From Delphinus delphis (lineage: Eukaryota > Chordata > Mammalia > Artiodactyla > Delphinidae): a stretch of 64,000 nt of DNA. The DNA lies in NCBI RefSeq assembly GCF_949987515.2, contig NC_082694.2:16175958-16239957 (forward strand), read 5' to 3'. The translations under genes and the position numbers were made by a program. Below are positions 1-12,479 of the stretch, piece by piece; position 1 is the stretch's first letter, and the number at the start of each line of letters is the position of its first letter. The notes below the pieces were generated by a model, which made no database searches, was not told the DNA's origin, and saw nothing but the letters and a program-made list of their open reading frames with translations.

Positions 1-344
1 TCCAGGAAAATGCAAAATGTAGAATAAAATTGGCTGTTGCTGGAGTCACATGATTATAAAGAGATATTTCATCTACGTGAATGTCTAGTGGTTTATTCAC
101 AAGTCATGGGTCCATTTATATAAAGTTCAAAAATGGGCATACTGTGTACATGCTGTTTGCAGTTAGAATAAGTATATGACTGGAAGGAGACACTAGGCTG
201 TGTTCAGTTTGTGAAGATTCATTGAGCTGTATACTTAATGATCTGTGTACTTTTCTATACGTAATTATACCACAATAGAGAGTCTTTTTTAAAATTTTTT
301 TTAAAGATTTTTTTAATGAGGACCATGTTTTAAAATTAATTAAT

Positions 345-624
345 TAATTAATATTTATTTTTGGCTGTGTTGGGTCTTTGTTTCTGTGCAAGGGCTTTCT
401 CCAGCGGCGGCGAGCGGGGGCCACTCTTCATCGCGGTGCGCGGGCCTCTCACTATCGCGGCCTCTCCCATTGCGGAGCACAGGCTCCAGACGCACAGGCT
501 CAGTAGTTGTGGCTCACGAGCCTAGCTGCTCCGCGGCATGTGGGATCCTCCTGGACCAGGGCTCGAACCCGTGTCCCCTGCATTGGCAGGCAGATTCTTA
601 ACCACTGCGCCACGAGGGAAGCCC
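345..624 (-). repeat. CHR-type tRNA-derived SINE
   Basis: The reverse orientation is shown by the tRNA-like head at the right end (ACTGCGCCACGAGGGAAGCC) and a TTGGCTGTGTTGGGTCTTTG 3' part at the left. It is the longer form of the family, similar to the copy at 57.1 kb. Confidence 0.85.
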
Positions 625-944
625 AAGGGTCTTTTAAAAAGTCATGCAGGGCATGGGACAAATCTTTGATATATGGGATTGCCCCGTGCATTGCAGGATG
701 TCAGACATTCCTGATCCTTGTCCATGAACTATCGACAGTGTCCCTTAATCTTTATGACAATCAAACTGAAACAAAACAACCTCACAAATTTCTATAATGC
801 TGAACCCCTGGGTGCTTTAGGTTTATATAATCAAGCATTGCTCCTGGGGCTGTGCCCCTTGAGGTTCATCAACTGCTTTATATCTAAATACAACTGGGCT
901 TCCCTTGGCCATGAAGAAGGCAGGGTAGCAGAGGATGAGAAGTG

Positions 945-1010
945 TGTGGTGGTAGTGGTGGTGATGGTGGCGATGGTAGAATTGGTGGTGATGGTGATAG
1001 TGGTCAGGTA
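945..1010 (+). repeat. Imperfect GGTGGT/GATGGT microsatellite
   Basis: Runs of GTGGTGGTAGTGGTGGTGAT-type triplets. They explain the Val-rich and His-rich open frames around it. Confidence 0.8.
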
Positions 1011-1239
1011 GATAACCCTCTGTGTCTGCCACAACATCCTTCTCATGCTATCAAATACATTCCAGATCACTTTGCCCCAACCTCAAATCTGCAGTGGCTC
1101 TCAACTGTCTATAGGATAAAGAACTCAACTTACCTTTCTAGGCTAATTTTGAGGTGTCCTCCATTTTCACTGAACCATTGCCCTTTCCCTCCACGGAACA
1201 TGCTATGGTATCACAATGCACTGCTCCTCCTTCTGTTAA

Positions 1240-1495
1240 GAAAGCTCTGCTCCCATTCTCACTCCTCTGGGTCTTCATTCAAATGCTTCTTCCCAATGAA
1301 GCAACCACCTGTCCAGAGTTCACGGTTCCTTCATATACCTTCCCATGGTGCTTTGCTGATCTCCCTCTTTACCATTTACTTCATTCCACCTTTTGTGTAG
1401 TTAGTTGCCCTAGTCTTTTACAGCTTCCACAGCCCTAGTACAGTGATAGGAATTCACTAGCACTCAAAAAATGCCTGCTGAATTAAACTGAACAA
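1240..1495 (+). repeat. L2 3' end
   Basis: The end ATGCCTGCTGAATTAAA after AGTACAGTGATAGGAATTC, with a C/T-rich ORF2 tail upstream, resembles L2 3' ends. Confidence 0.55.
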
Positions 1496-1544
1496 GAGCA
1501 CAGCCTCTGTATTTCACAGAAATCAGCAACCCAATATCTAAACT

Positions 1545-1840
1545 CTTTTAACTGGTTGAGACTCACAGTTGCCATCTGGGTAATTAATAAATAGCTTTCC
1601 ATCAATAGCCTCAATTGTGAATTCACTGTACTTCCCTTCATTGTCATAGGATTGCATCCTGTTCTGGTTCTGGGAGGGAAATGAAGCTATTTGGCTTCCC
1701 TGAACTATGGTCACTCCCACATGCCGATTATGCTTAGGCCCTTTCAATGCAGAAGAGAACCCATAGTAAGACAGTAGGGGGCCTGATAGCAGCCTGGCTG
1801 TAGTATGGCCAAGAGGCAGCAGGTGAGGCCAGTGGGGTAT
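1545..1840 (-). other. Unrecognised protein-like open frame
   Basis: On the minus strand about 100 codons are open, ending with a TAG near 1545. The last part reads EGKYSEFTIEAIDGKLFINY followed by PDGNCESQPVKRV, which looks more like protein than the surrounding shadows. There is no ATG start in the best part, so it would have to be a terminal exon (possible acceptor CTATCAG near 1785) or a pseudogene fragment. I cannot assign a family, and chance openness is possible. Confidence 0.25.
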
Positions 1841-2299
1841 TTCAGTGACAATTCAATAATTATTTATTGAGTGTCTACTATGTACTGGCTACTGTGGGTG
1901 CCACCAGTATCAATGAATACAGATCCTTCTCCATTCAGTCTAACTGAGAAGGTGACATGTCCAAGTACCAGTAGAGAGGGGCAGATAGGAGCTGACAGGA
2001 CAGAGAGAATGGCATTGGTTGGGAAATGAGGCGGGCTAATCAGAGAAGGTGGTGATTAGTAAGGCCTTGTAGGCTAATATTTGACCAATTAGAAAAGAGA
2101 TGGAGGGTCATTCAAATGGGGGGAAATACTCAAAGGCAGGAAAGAAGGAAGGAAAGGGCCAGAGAAACATGTTTTCCTGTTGCCCCTTGGAACCAGATAC
2201 AGGCTCTGTTTATACAATCTTCTGATCTTCTCTGTGAGCTAGTGGTATGTGGTCTTAAAAGCTGGGAATCCTTAGTTCTTCATAGGATTAAAAAAATCT

Positions 2300-2482
2300 T
2301 TGTATTGAGGTAAAACATACATATAGTGAAGTGTATGTGAGTGTTAATCTTAAGTGTCTATCTTGATAATTTTTTACACACTCATATAGTTACCACTCTG
2401 ATCAAGATATATAACATTTCCATCACCCCAGGTTCTGTTGACTTTTATCGTCAAAAATTATTTTTGCCTTTTCTAGAATGTC

Positions 2483-2552
<70 letters not shown>

Positions 2553-2960
2553 GGTACGCAGGCCTCTCACTGTTGTGGCCTCTCCTGTTGCGGAGCACCG
2601 GCTCCGGACACGCAGGCCCAGCGGCCATGGCTCACGGGCCCAGCCGCTCCGCGGCATGTGGGATCCTCCCGGACTGGGGCACGAACCCACGTCTCCTGCA
2701 TCGGCAGGCGGACTCCCAACCGCTGCGCCACCAGGGGAGCCCTGTCGTTTAGATTTAATCATACAATATTAGATACCAGCACTTGGTTCCTTTTTACTGT
2801 TGAGTAACTCAGTGATTAGCTGTGTGAATACAACAGATTCGTCTATTCATTCTGTTGATGGACATTTGGGTTGTTTTTGCTCTTTGACCAATATGAATGG
2901 AACATTCTTGGACAGGTCCTTTGGTGGACACATGCACTCGTCCCTCTGGAATGTATCACG
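2300..2960 (-). mobile_element. Old L1 3' region split by a CHR-1 SINE
   Basis: L1M-like 3' sequence (GAGGTAAAACATACATATAG, then GTTACCACTCTGATCAAGAT, then TCATTCTGTTGATGGACATT after the SINE). The SINE at 2488-2742 interrupts it. Confidence 0.7.
2488..2742 (-). repeat. CHR-1 SINE with (TA)n and poly(T)
   Basis: A (TA)n tract (2488-2520) and a T-run precede the GC-rich body and the head ending CACCAGGGGAGCCC. A short duplication, TGTCGTTTA, flanks it (about 2479-2487 and 2743-2751). It is inserted in an old L1 3' end. Confidence 0.9.
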
Positions 2961-3710
2961 AGGCCTGGGGTCACTGTGTCATAGGGCAGCTCTGCTCAGC
3001 CTCAGTCTATTAGATGCATACTGTCAAGCTGGACTTGCAATTGGTGTCTGAAGTGGGAGGAGGGGGCAGTTTTGTGGTACTGAGCCCTTAACCTGTGGGC
3101 TCTGATGCTAACTCCAGGTAGATGGTGTCAGAACTGAATTGAATTGTGGGACACTCAGCTGGTGTCTGGAGAATCTGAGAATTGCTTGGTGTGGAAAATC
3201 CACCCATTTGGTGACCTGAGGTAGGGTATTCTGTGAGTAGAATGCTGGAGTAAAGGAGAAACAGAAGAGTTTTTCCTGCACGTATGGTTGAGTAGTGCAG
3301 GAAGAGTAGAGAGGGGAAACACAGGAGTGTTTTTCCCATGCGAGGGAAATGACAGAAGGTGGCAAAAAGCATGAGAACTAAGGCACTTAATCTTTTCTTT
3401 CCACTCCAAAAAGAACGTGGTGCAGCTTACCAAAAAATACATCTAGAACATCAGTCCAGTTATGAGAAAACATAAGACAAACCCGCATTGAGATATATTC
3501 AGCAGATACTTGGCCATACTCTTTATAAGTGTCAAGGTCATAAAAGACAAGGAGAGACTGAGGAACTATTACAGATTGCAGGAGACTAAAGAGAAATAAG
3601 TGAATGTTATGTGCGGTCCTGGATAGGATCTTGGAACAGAAAAAGGACGTTAGTGGAAAAACTGGTGACATTTGAATAAGATCTTTGGTTTAGTTAATAG
3701 TAGTATAATT

Positions 3711-4320
3711 TTAAAAAAAATTATTGAAGCATAGTTGATTTACAATGTTGTGTTAGTTTCTGCTGTACAGCAAAGTGATTCAGTTATATGTCTTTTTCAT
3801 ATTCTTTTCCATTATGTTTTATCACAGGATATTGAATATAGTTCCCTGTGCTATACAGTAGGAACTTGTTGTTCATCCATGCTACATATAGTAGTTTGCA
3901 TCTGCTAATCCTAAACTCCCAATCCTTCCCTCCCTCAGCCCCCTCCCACTTGGCAACCACAAGTCTGTTCTCTATGTCTGTGAGTGTTTTGTTTCATAGA
4001 ATGTTCATTTGTGTCATATATTAGATTCCACATATAAGCGATATCATGGTATTTGTCTTTCTTTTTCTGACTTACTTCGTCTTAGTATGATAATCTCAAG
4101 GTCCACCCATGTTGCTGCAAATGGCAGTATTTCATTCTTTTTTATGGCTGAGTAATATTCCATTGTATATATGTACCACGCCTTTATCCATTCATCTGTC
4201 GATGGGCATTTAGGTTATTTCTGTGTGTTCTCTATTGTAAATAGTGCTGCTATGAACGTAGGGGCGCATGTATCTTTTCGAATTATAGTTTTGTCTGGGT
4301 ACATGACCAGGAGTGGGATT
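3711..4320 (-). mobile_element. L1 3' end fragment
   Basis: L1 3' UTR landmarks on the reverse strand include TTACAATGTTGTGTTAGTTT, GTTCCCTGTGCTATACAGTA and GCTGAGTAATATTCCATTGT. A 19-21-base duplication flanks it: TTAATAGTAGTATAATTTT at 3694 and TTAATAGTAGTGTAATGTT at 4319. Confidence 0.88.
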
Positions 4321-5283
4321 AATAGTAGTGTAATGTTAATTTCTTGATTCTGATAATTGGACTATAATGAAGTAAGATGCTAATGTTAGGGGATGCTGAG
4401 TGAGGGATCTAGAGAGACTCTATTATTTTAAGCCACCTAATATTGCCTGAGAAGAGGAAGTGCTTGCCTGAGGATGAGAGAAGAGGGTGGGAGAGCGATC
4501 TGGGGGATTGGGAAGTGCTGGGAAGACAGGCTGGGTCTTCCTTCTAATCTAGCCTAGGTGCTCCCTGAGGCAGCCTCCATCTGTTTTCCCAGCACCTTGA
4601 GCAGCCTGGGGTACATACCAGGCACTCAGCTTATTGAATAGGAGGTGGAGTGTGTGTATGGGGACCTTCTGTCGTCCTGAGTCCCCTGGTGCACCCTAAC
4701 AAAGACAGTGGAAAGTCCCGAGCCCTGAGCCCCATTCATCACATGGAGGCCGAATTATTAACGCTTGCCTTAGGGATGAAATAAGGAAATGAAGCCAGAA
4801 ATCCAGGTTTAAAAAGAAAAGTTACCATTGTATTTTAGTTTCAGAGCAAGCCTTGTTTTGTGATTGGACTCATAATTGGTTCCTGAATGCTTAGATAGGA
4901 GGAAAAGGGCAGAAACCGGTAATTCAGTATAATTCTCCCAAGGGTGTCAGTATTCCCAGGTGGCAAGGAATAGAAATGGTGGGATAAGGGAGGGAGGAAG
5001 GAAGGTAAGGGTGGGCCTGAGGTGCTTCAATGTTCTCTGACACTCCAGGTTCTGGTGCTGACTCCACTGTGATGCCCACGGGACTCCCTGCAATCCACCA
5101 TGGGGAGAGAGGTGGGGCCTAGGAAGGCAGCCTTCCTGGCCAGTGCTTGGCCTTCTGGGTCTGTCTTACGGGGTTTCTGCCATTCAGACCAAGAGATGTG
5201 TAGACGTGCACACATTGAAGCAGCTCAGGAGCTGGGATGGGTTGAGGAAGGCCAGCCTTACCTTGTAAACCAATGTGGTGTGA

Positions 5284-5696
5284 TAAGATTTCTGAAGGGA
5301 TAACTCACAGCCCGCTTGCCTATCCGCATCGCCTTTCCCCACCTTGGCGAGGCCCCAATTAGCTCATTGTCTCAGAGTGGAAAACAAAAGTGCCCTTAAG
5401 TCGCCTGGATTTTTTTTTTTTTTTTTTTTTGGCGGTACGAGGGCCTCTCACTGTTGTGGCCTCTCCCGTTGTGGAGCACAGGCTCCGGACGTGCAGGCTC
5501 AGCGGCCATGGCTCACGGGCCCAGCCGCTCCGCGGCATGTGGGATCCTCCCGGACCGGGGCACGAACCTGTGTCCCTTGCATCGGCAGGCGGACTCTCAA
5601 CCACTGCGCCACCAGGGAAGCCCAAGTCTCCTGGATTTTTGTCTTAAATTCTTAGACTCTCATGGGCACCCCACCACCTCAGAATAGAAAGGATTT
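5284..5696 (+). repeat. Left arm of a large inverted repeat (interrupted by a SINE)
   Basis: The two parts 5284-5409 and 5624-5696 together match the reverse complement of 6165-6361 over about 197 bases, roughly nine in ten bases by eye. Landmarks shared with the right arm are AACTCACAGCCCGCTTGCC, CTTTCCCCACCTTGGCGAGG, ACAAAAGTGCCCTTAAGTC and CCACCTCAGAATAGAAAGG. A CHR SINE splits this arm. Confidence 0.93.
5410..5623 (-). repeat. CHR-1 SINE inside the left inverted-repeat arm
   Basis: A T-run is followed by the CHR-1 body and the head ending CCACCAGGGAAGCCC. It is flanked by AAGTCGCCTGGATTTTT and AAGTCTCCTGGATTTTT (target duplication, one mismatch). Confidence 0.93.
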
Positions 5697-5949
5697 CCTG
5701 CGGAGCAGGTGAGAAAGTCATGGGAATCTTCTGCGAGTAAGAGGGTCCTGGGAATGCCAAAGCCCTCTCACCACCAACTGTGTTACTGTTTGAAGGTAGT
5801 AGTGATTTGTTTCCTTTTCCTCAACCTCCCAACCATGGACCCCTATAGGGGCAATTATAAATATGCTTCAAGTAGTGGATGCTCATGAAACGTGGGATGC
5901 AGTGCATGTCCTGAACACTGGGGTTATAAGATCCCCCAAAGCACACCCT

Positions 5950-6112
5950 TGGCCCCAGATTCCGGCTCCACTACTCACTGGCTGTGTGTCTTCAGCAAAT
6001 TCCTAGTCTCTCTGAACCCTAGTTTCCCCGTCTATAAAATGGGATGATAATCATACTGCCTTAATAAGAGTTTCTGAGAATTAAAGCTCCAAGCACAGTG
6101 CCTGGCCCACAG
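5950..6112 (+). repeat. MIR SINE
   Basis: TTCCGGCTCCACTACTCACT, then TTCCCCGTCTATAAAATGGG and ending CAAGCACAGTGCCTGGC follow the MIR pattern. It sits in the loop between the two inverted-repeat arms. Confidence 0.8.
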
Positions 6113-6164
6113 CTGATTTAAGATTTCTGATTTAAAATTTCTGAAGAAATTTAAAGATTTCTGA

Positions 6165-6361
6165 AAATCCTTTCTATTCTGAGGTGGTGGGTGCCCATGA
6201 GAGCCTTGCTCTTCCTAAGAATTTAAGAAGACAAAAATCCAGGAGACTTAAGGGCACTTTTGTTTTACACTCAGAAAATGAGTTAACTGGGGCCTCGCCA
6301 AGGTGGGGAAAGGAGAGGCAGATAGGCAAGCGGGCTGTGAGTTATCGCTTCAGAAATCTTA
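6165..6361 (-). repeat. Right arm of the large inverted repeat (no SINE)
   Basis: This is the reverse complement of the left arm. It is uninterrupted at the place where the left arm carries a SINE, so it records the empty site. It differs by small indels, for instance an extra block near AAGAGCAAGG. The 468-base spacer (5697-6164) contains a MIR. Confidence 0.93.
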
Positions 6362-7544
6362 ACCTTACCTCAGTAAAGGTTAGTGTCCCTTGCCCCGGTG
6401 GTCTCTTAATGTGTCCCTTCCTTATTTCTCCTCCCCAGGGCCACTTACCCTCCACAGCACAGGTTTCACTGTCAAGCCACTCCATGTCACATGGGCAGTG
6501 ACTCCCTTGGCCTAGGTATCCCTGACTGTGGTCTACTGTGGCGGAGATCTCACCCACTGCATTTTAAGGCCCCGTGGACTGGGATCACACCTCATTCAAA
6601 TTACCTGCCCTCACCCAGTGTCCGGCCCCTGACGCGCAGGCAGATATGGGACAAATCACTACACGATGTGTCATCTCCTCCCTCCTTAAAAGGAAACTCC
6701 ACCCCTGAAACCACAAGCCTGTTTCTTGTGCTTTAGAATGCCCTGCAGCCCCAGGTTCTCCTCCTCCGCTAGGGCCTCTGGGCGGGCCCGCCCCTTCCCT
6801 GTGGGTCCAGCGGGTGTGACCCAGCAGGGCTCTGCTGCTGCCCCTGCTGGCGCCAGCCCTGCCTCCAGAATCCCACTCTCCCTGCTGATCACAGCACCGG
6901 AGGCTGCTCGGCCCAGCACTCCCTCTAATGGCTAACGCTTTTGTGGAAGGTTCTGAGCCCGGGTTAAAAGACAAAAAGCTAGGCTGTCCCCCACAGCTTC
7001 TCTAGTTCTGGTGTTGGTTCCTCCAGTTGTGATGTTCTTGCTGTTCTTTCCTTGGATCCCGCCTTTGTTTTTGTTCCAATGCCTCCTTTTTCAAGCTCCA
7101 AGAGAAAGCCTCTCGGGGAATTTGTGACCTCGCCCAATTTCCAACATTCCAGATTCAGTCATTTCCCCCTTTCTTCTCAGACTTTAAATCACTGTTCTCT
7201 CCTGGTGTTCACCACAACTATGAGGCCAGAGAAAACGGTGAGACCGTAAAAGCTTATCAAAAACAAATTCTGCTTTTAAAAAAGCATTTTCCGAAACAGC
7301 TTCCAGGAATGAAAAGTGGGGTTAAATTTTGCATGGATTGCAAGAGTAGGCGGCTAATAACCCGTAAAATCTTACACAGAAGCAGGGAAACTCAAAACTA
7401 AGAGATGGTCCCTGCAAGCCAGCCAATCCTGCGACCCCCTCCCCCGCTCTGCGGCAGGAACTCCGACTCCGGTGGCTGGAGCTCTGCTGCAGTGGCACTA
7501 CCCACGCATACTCAACTAACAGACTCAGACCACGCCAGCCATGC

Positions 7545-7796
7545 CACGAGGTGTGTTTTATTTTCATTAATCATACAAATAATTTTCTATAATATCCCAG
7601 GGCAAACCGGAGAATTTGGCAGTCCGATTGGAGGGTCCCTTCAGAGACCCACAGGCCGGTGGCATCGGCACGGAGTGCCCGGGTTCACAGTGCAGCTTGT
7701 CGCTCGTGTCCATCTTGCAGGTGGCTCTTCCTCCACATCACGACTAGGGTCTCCAAGATGATGGAGGTGGAGAACACTCCAGGTTCTTAGGAAATT
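7545..7796 (-). terminator. TMSB10: TMSB10 3' untranslated region and poly(A) signal
   Basis: The AATAAA signal is at 7557-7562 (TTTATT on the plus strand), and cleavage is expected near 7540-7545. The sequence between the stop codon and the signal follows the TMSB10 3' UTR as I recall it from human, including the stretch encoding GAAAATTATTTGTATGATTA on the minus strand (about 7569-7588). Such strong UTR conservation supports a functional locus. Confidence 0.85.
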
Positions 7797-8216
<420 letters not shown>

Positions 8217-8462
8217 CTAGCGGGCAAACCAAGGCGGTTGGCCCGGAGCCGGGGCCAGCGGCCCCCTCCGCGCTCCCCGCCGCCGCCCCTCGACGTGGCA
8301 CTCCGGCCGGGGCGTTCCCGGCAGCCCGGAGGCCAAGGATCTGGGCGCGTCCCGCACCCCATCCACAGCCCTAGGGCGTGGCCGGCCGGCCCGGGCGTCC
8401 CGTCGGGGAAGGGCGGCTCCGACCCCACCCGGATGGGGCCTCCGCCCCAGAGCGCCGCTCAC

Positions 8463-8526
8463 CGAAAAGTTCCGCTCCAAGCCCGCGGTTCCGGTGCTCT
8501 GACTCGCGTCGCTGCAGCAAGAGACA
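8463..8526 (-). other. TMSB10: TMSB10 exon 1 (non-coding 5' leader)
   Basis: This is the inferred untranslated first exon. It begins about 25-30 bases downstream of the TATA box and ends at a good donor: on the minus strand the exon ends TTTTCG and the intron begins GTGAGC (GT at 8462-8461). Intron 1 then runs to the acceptor CTTAAG at 8205-8210, immediately before AAAATG of exon 2. The 5' end is estimated from the TATA spacing. Confidence 0.75.
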
Positions 8527-8550
8527 AAAGAGCGGCGCCCGCCCCTCGCC

Positions 8551-8558
8551 TTATATAT
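8551..8558 (-). promoter_or_regulatory. TATA box of TMSB10
   Basis: The plus strand reads TTATATAT inside very GC-rich DNA, giving ATATATAA on the minus strand about 25-30 bases upstream of the inferred start of exon 1. GC-box-like GGGGCGGGG runs lie just upstream at about 8570-8640. A TATA box plus GC boxes suits a strongly expressed gene. Confidence 0.8.
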
Positions 8559-9844
8559 GCCGCGCCCCGCCCCGCCCCTCGCCCGCCGCAGCGGGGGCGG
8601 CACCGGCGGCTGGGGGGGGCGGGGCCAGGGCGGGCGGCTAGCTTTCCCGCCGTGCCCTCCGTCTGGCTACCCGCCGGGCTGGGCGCGGCACTTCCCGCGC
8701 GCGGGGCCTCCTGCGCCCAGTGCCCACAGCTCTCCGGGTCCCCGGCGTGGAGGCTGCAGGCGCGGCCAGGGTGGGCGCCAGGCCCTCAGTTTTATAGGGT
8801 GCTGCACTCCCCTCTCCGGGAGTCTGCTCCTCACCCGCAGGAGGGGCGTGGGGGGCCAGCGGGGGAGGGGTGTATGGTTGGGTGTGGGTGTGGGTGTGTA
8901 GCGTGTCGTTGTGAGTATGGGTGTTCTGGCGTGCTCGCGCGCTTTGCAGCCGTCCCCGCTCGCAGGAGACACCCCACCCCTGGGCAGTCCGCGCGTCTTT
9001 GGCTTTTAGCACACCAGAAACCCCCCACCCCCACCCCCTTTTCCTCTCCTCGGGGAGGTGAACCCCTGCGGGGTCTCACACTAAAAGAATCCGAGCCAAG
9101 GGTCCGAGAGATGAAAAGACGGGGTGGGGGTGAGGGTTGCAGATAGGTTTCCACTGCTCCTTGCTCAGGTTGGGGGCCGGTTGTCTCCCTTCCCTGAGCT
9201 GGGCAGCTCCTGCAGGACCCTTGGCTGGTGCTCCCTTAGATGTTTGATGCAAGCATGGTTTGAAAGGCGGTGGTGAGAGCAGGCCGTCCCCAGGGCCTTG
9301 CGGTGTTCTTTCTCTCACAGGGCTCCTGGGGATGCTGTGTCCCCAGGTTCCATTTTTCTCCTTGAGTTAACCTTGAAGGTGTCCCTACAAAGGTTCTTGT
9401 TTCCCTTTTTAACCCATTATGGGAGTGGTATACTGCAACTATTCAAATCTTTCTTAGAAAAGTTGTATCTTCATCCTGTGCAACATCTTTAGTTCCACAA
9501 ATGAACAACCCAGGAGGTGAAGCTGGTCATTGTTTTATTTGTCCTGAAGTTTCCAAATGTCAAGGAGTATTACCAAACACTTTTGATGGAAACATCCTAA
9601 GTTCTGTTCCATCCCTTCCTGATTTTAACCGCTTTTTTTCACATTCCCTCAGTGCGTTTGGAACAGAAGGAAATAAATTTGGGCTCATGAATTTGATACA
9701 CCAAACTCCTTGTGTGACCTTGGGCAAGTCTTTCCTTGTACCTCTTTATATGTAAAAGAGTTTTGGCATAAAACTTAGATGAAGAGCAGGCATCAAGTGG
9801 AAGCTTAACATGGCAGCCCCATGAGAATGGCACACACACTTCAT

Positions 9845-10330
9845 TAGTGTATCAGCCAACTATTGCCACAGTATGCTGTGTAACAAACTATCACAAAACT
9901 CAGTAGCTTAAAGCAGTAATCACTTATTCTCACTCACTCGCCTGCAGGCAGGAGCTGCTGGGTTGAGCTAGCTGAGCTAGCTAGGCTCACTGGATCTAGG
10001 TCTGCTCCACAGCTGTCTCATGCTCTGGCCCAGGATCTAGCTGGAGCTTGTTCTTCTCAAGGTGATAGGAAAACAGCAAGACGGCTGTTGCAAAAGAGAG
10101 TGCAGAAGTGTTGAAGTGTGTGTAAAAGCATGTCATGTCACCTCTTGTCTGTTAACATCCCATAGGCCAAACCCACCCTCAATGGAATGGAGAAGTATTA
10201 TATTCCACCCATGGTGGGAGAGGGAGGTGACTGAACATTTCTTAAATAAAAATCCAACTTCACAGTCAGGCAAACAACCATAACAAACAACCTCCAAAGG
10301 AGGTTTATTCTCCATTCACGCAGCAACATT
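9845..10330 (-). repeat. MLT1-like MaLR LTR
   Basis: ATCAGCCAACTATTGCCACA, then GCTGTGTAACAAACTATCAC and CTCAGTAGCTTAAAGCAG resemble MLT1-type ends in reverse. The right edge is unclear. Confidence 0.6.
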
Positions 10331-11049
10331 TTATGCTGTTTCTGTTCAGGCAGCTTTCCTCCATGTAGTGACTCATGTACCTTCTCTCTCATCTCTCCGC
10401 CCTCCTCTAGGTCCTGGATTTTTACTCCATCTAGCCAGTGGATGGGAAAAGAGAAGACAGAGGACTGCACTAGAGTTTTTATGGACCGGGTTGGAAGTAG
10501 CCTCCATGAGTTCTGCCCTCATCTCTGTGGCCTGACTCAGTCACATGATCTCACCTAACTGCAAGGGAGGCTGGGAAATGTAGTCAAGCTGTGTGCCCAG
10601 GAGTAAGAGCAGGGGTGGAGGGTCTTGGAGCTGTCTCTACCATACACGATTGAAGGATCTGCCAGACTTGAGCATGAAAATATCCAGACATCCAGAGACG
10701 TCGACTCTTTGGAGCGTCTCAGTGGCACTGGATTCCTCTACAGATGCAATGCCAAGTGTTATTTAGGTTTTACCTTCCTGGGTCCCACCTATGGCCTGTG
10801 AAGTTGTCCTAATTTGGACCCTTGGTGAAGTCCAATTCCAACTTCCTTTTATTTGGGAAACAAGGGAATATTGTCTTCTCGATACAGTTGTAGAGACACA
10901 TGTTTCAAATATATCAAGCCTGCATGATTTCCAAACTAAGGAGCTCTAAGTAGACTTGCAGACATTCTTTATTCTCACTCAGTGCACTTCTGTGGCCCAT
11001 CTCTAAGGAAGCAGGGATCCTCTCAGGCATTTGTTGCTTAAGAACAACG

Positions 11050-11485
11050 GTCAAACCTATTAGTCTCATTCAATCCTACGGGTGATGGTTTTAAAAGTCA
11101 GCATATTCTTTGACACTTGTCCCACTAATTCCTGAGTATAGACTGTCCTTCTTGACTTTCTTCTAGTGAATAAAATGTGGCAGAAATTATGCTTTTCGAT
11201 TTATGAGCCACAGAGCTCTGCCTGACTCTCTCTCTGGGTGCCTCCACACTCTGAGAAAACCAAGCACCTCTAAGGAAAGGCCACTTGCAGGCATTCCAAC
11301 CACAAGCCTCAGCTGAGTTCTGAGCCAGCATCAACCACTAAGCGTGCAAGCACGTGAGGTAATGCTGAGTAGAGCAGACACAGGCTGTCCCAGGCCAAAT
11401 TCCAGATTCATGAGCAAAATAAATGTTGCAGTTTTTGTAAGTCACTAAGTCTTGGGAATTTTTGTTACGTAGCAACACAACCCAT
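11050..11485 (+). repeat. MLT1-like MaLR LTR
   Basis: The right end AATAAATGTTGCAGTTTTTG followed by TAAGTCACTAAGTCTTGGG and TGTTACGTAGCAACACAAC is the MLT1 3' end pattern. The body is diverged. Confidence 0.6.
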
Positions 11486-12479
11486 TTTCCCATGAGATAG
11501 AAAAATCATAACTTAGGGGTGCCAGGGTCTTAGGTCTCATTTGGGGATTTTTCCCTAAATATCTTCTATAATACTCACACACGTACTCTTCAACAGAGGT
11601 TTATCAAATGCCCACGGGGCATCTGGCAGTATTCTGGATGTGGAAGATAGAAAGATGATGAGACTCTTAGTGACAAGTCTATGTAGTAACTGAATGACTC
11701 TGAGTCAGTCAACAAGCTCATGCTTGTGCCCTGTGTTTCCTTATGTCTTGGGGCGTCATTTGTCTGACAACACATCAGCCTGCTGCTTGGAACGGATTGT
11801 GTACTGTTCACAGATGGTGTAGAGAAAGGAGGACCACTCAACTCCAATTACGTTTCCATCTTCATTGAGAAGGATGCACGGGAAATCGAAGAGCTAATAA
11901 GAGAGACCAAAGGGAGTCTTGATGACTGTCAATCTGGTGGGCGGGGGGTAGCCTTTGGAGATTTGCCATGGGACTCCAGCCCTCAGACCTGGCCAATTTG
12001 ACGACTTTTTTTAGGGACTTGAATGGGGATGTAGATAGAATGCTGACTATATTAGGAAGGATGCAACACTGTAAATGCCAAAGCAAAGTGGATCCAGTGG
12101 AGAAATGGACAAAATATGATGAAATGAACCTGATCGGGACAGATGCGGAGCGTTCTCTGCCTGACCATTAACCCTGCAAGTACAGGGAGACGTCACAGGA
12201 TTAACTCTCAAGTGTCAGTGAGATTTCTGGCTGTATGAATAAGCAGAAAGAGTTCAGTCCAGATTTCCTTTGAATGTTCGGAAGACATTTACTTCCGCTT
12301 TGTTTACTCCTTGATGAAATGCTCATGGGAGATGTTCTTCTTAGTCTAGATATTCACATTGTGTACCTTCTCGTTTCATTAAGAAAACTGCTTGAGCGTC
12401 CTCTCCTCAGAGAACCCTCCTTGACCACCCCTGACATTCTCTAAAGTTTTACCCTGTTTCATTTTTCTTCTTAGAATCT

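Larger units (their letters stand above)
1..7540. other. Intergenic DNA downstream of TMSB10
   Basis: No gene is recognised apart from the open frame noted at 1545-1840. Stretches with nothing recognisable are 1-340, 625-940, 1850-2300, 2960-3700, 4340-5280 and 6362-7540. Confidence 0.7.

Noticed and set aside
942..1400. 152-codon open frame
   Set aside because: Starts in a GGTGGT microsatellite and runs into L2-like sequence, with no protein similarity recognised.
9965..9990. GAGCTAGCTGAGCTAGCTAG palindrome-like run
   Set aside because: Short self-complementary repeats of AGCT within an MLT1-like LTR; no evidence of function.
11968..12171. Open frame LANLTTFFRDLNGDVDRMLT...
   Set aside because: It looks mildly protein-like but is only 67 codons, has no recognised family and no splice or promoter context, so it was not annotated as a gene.
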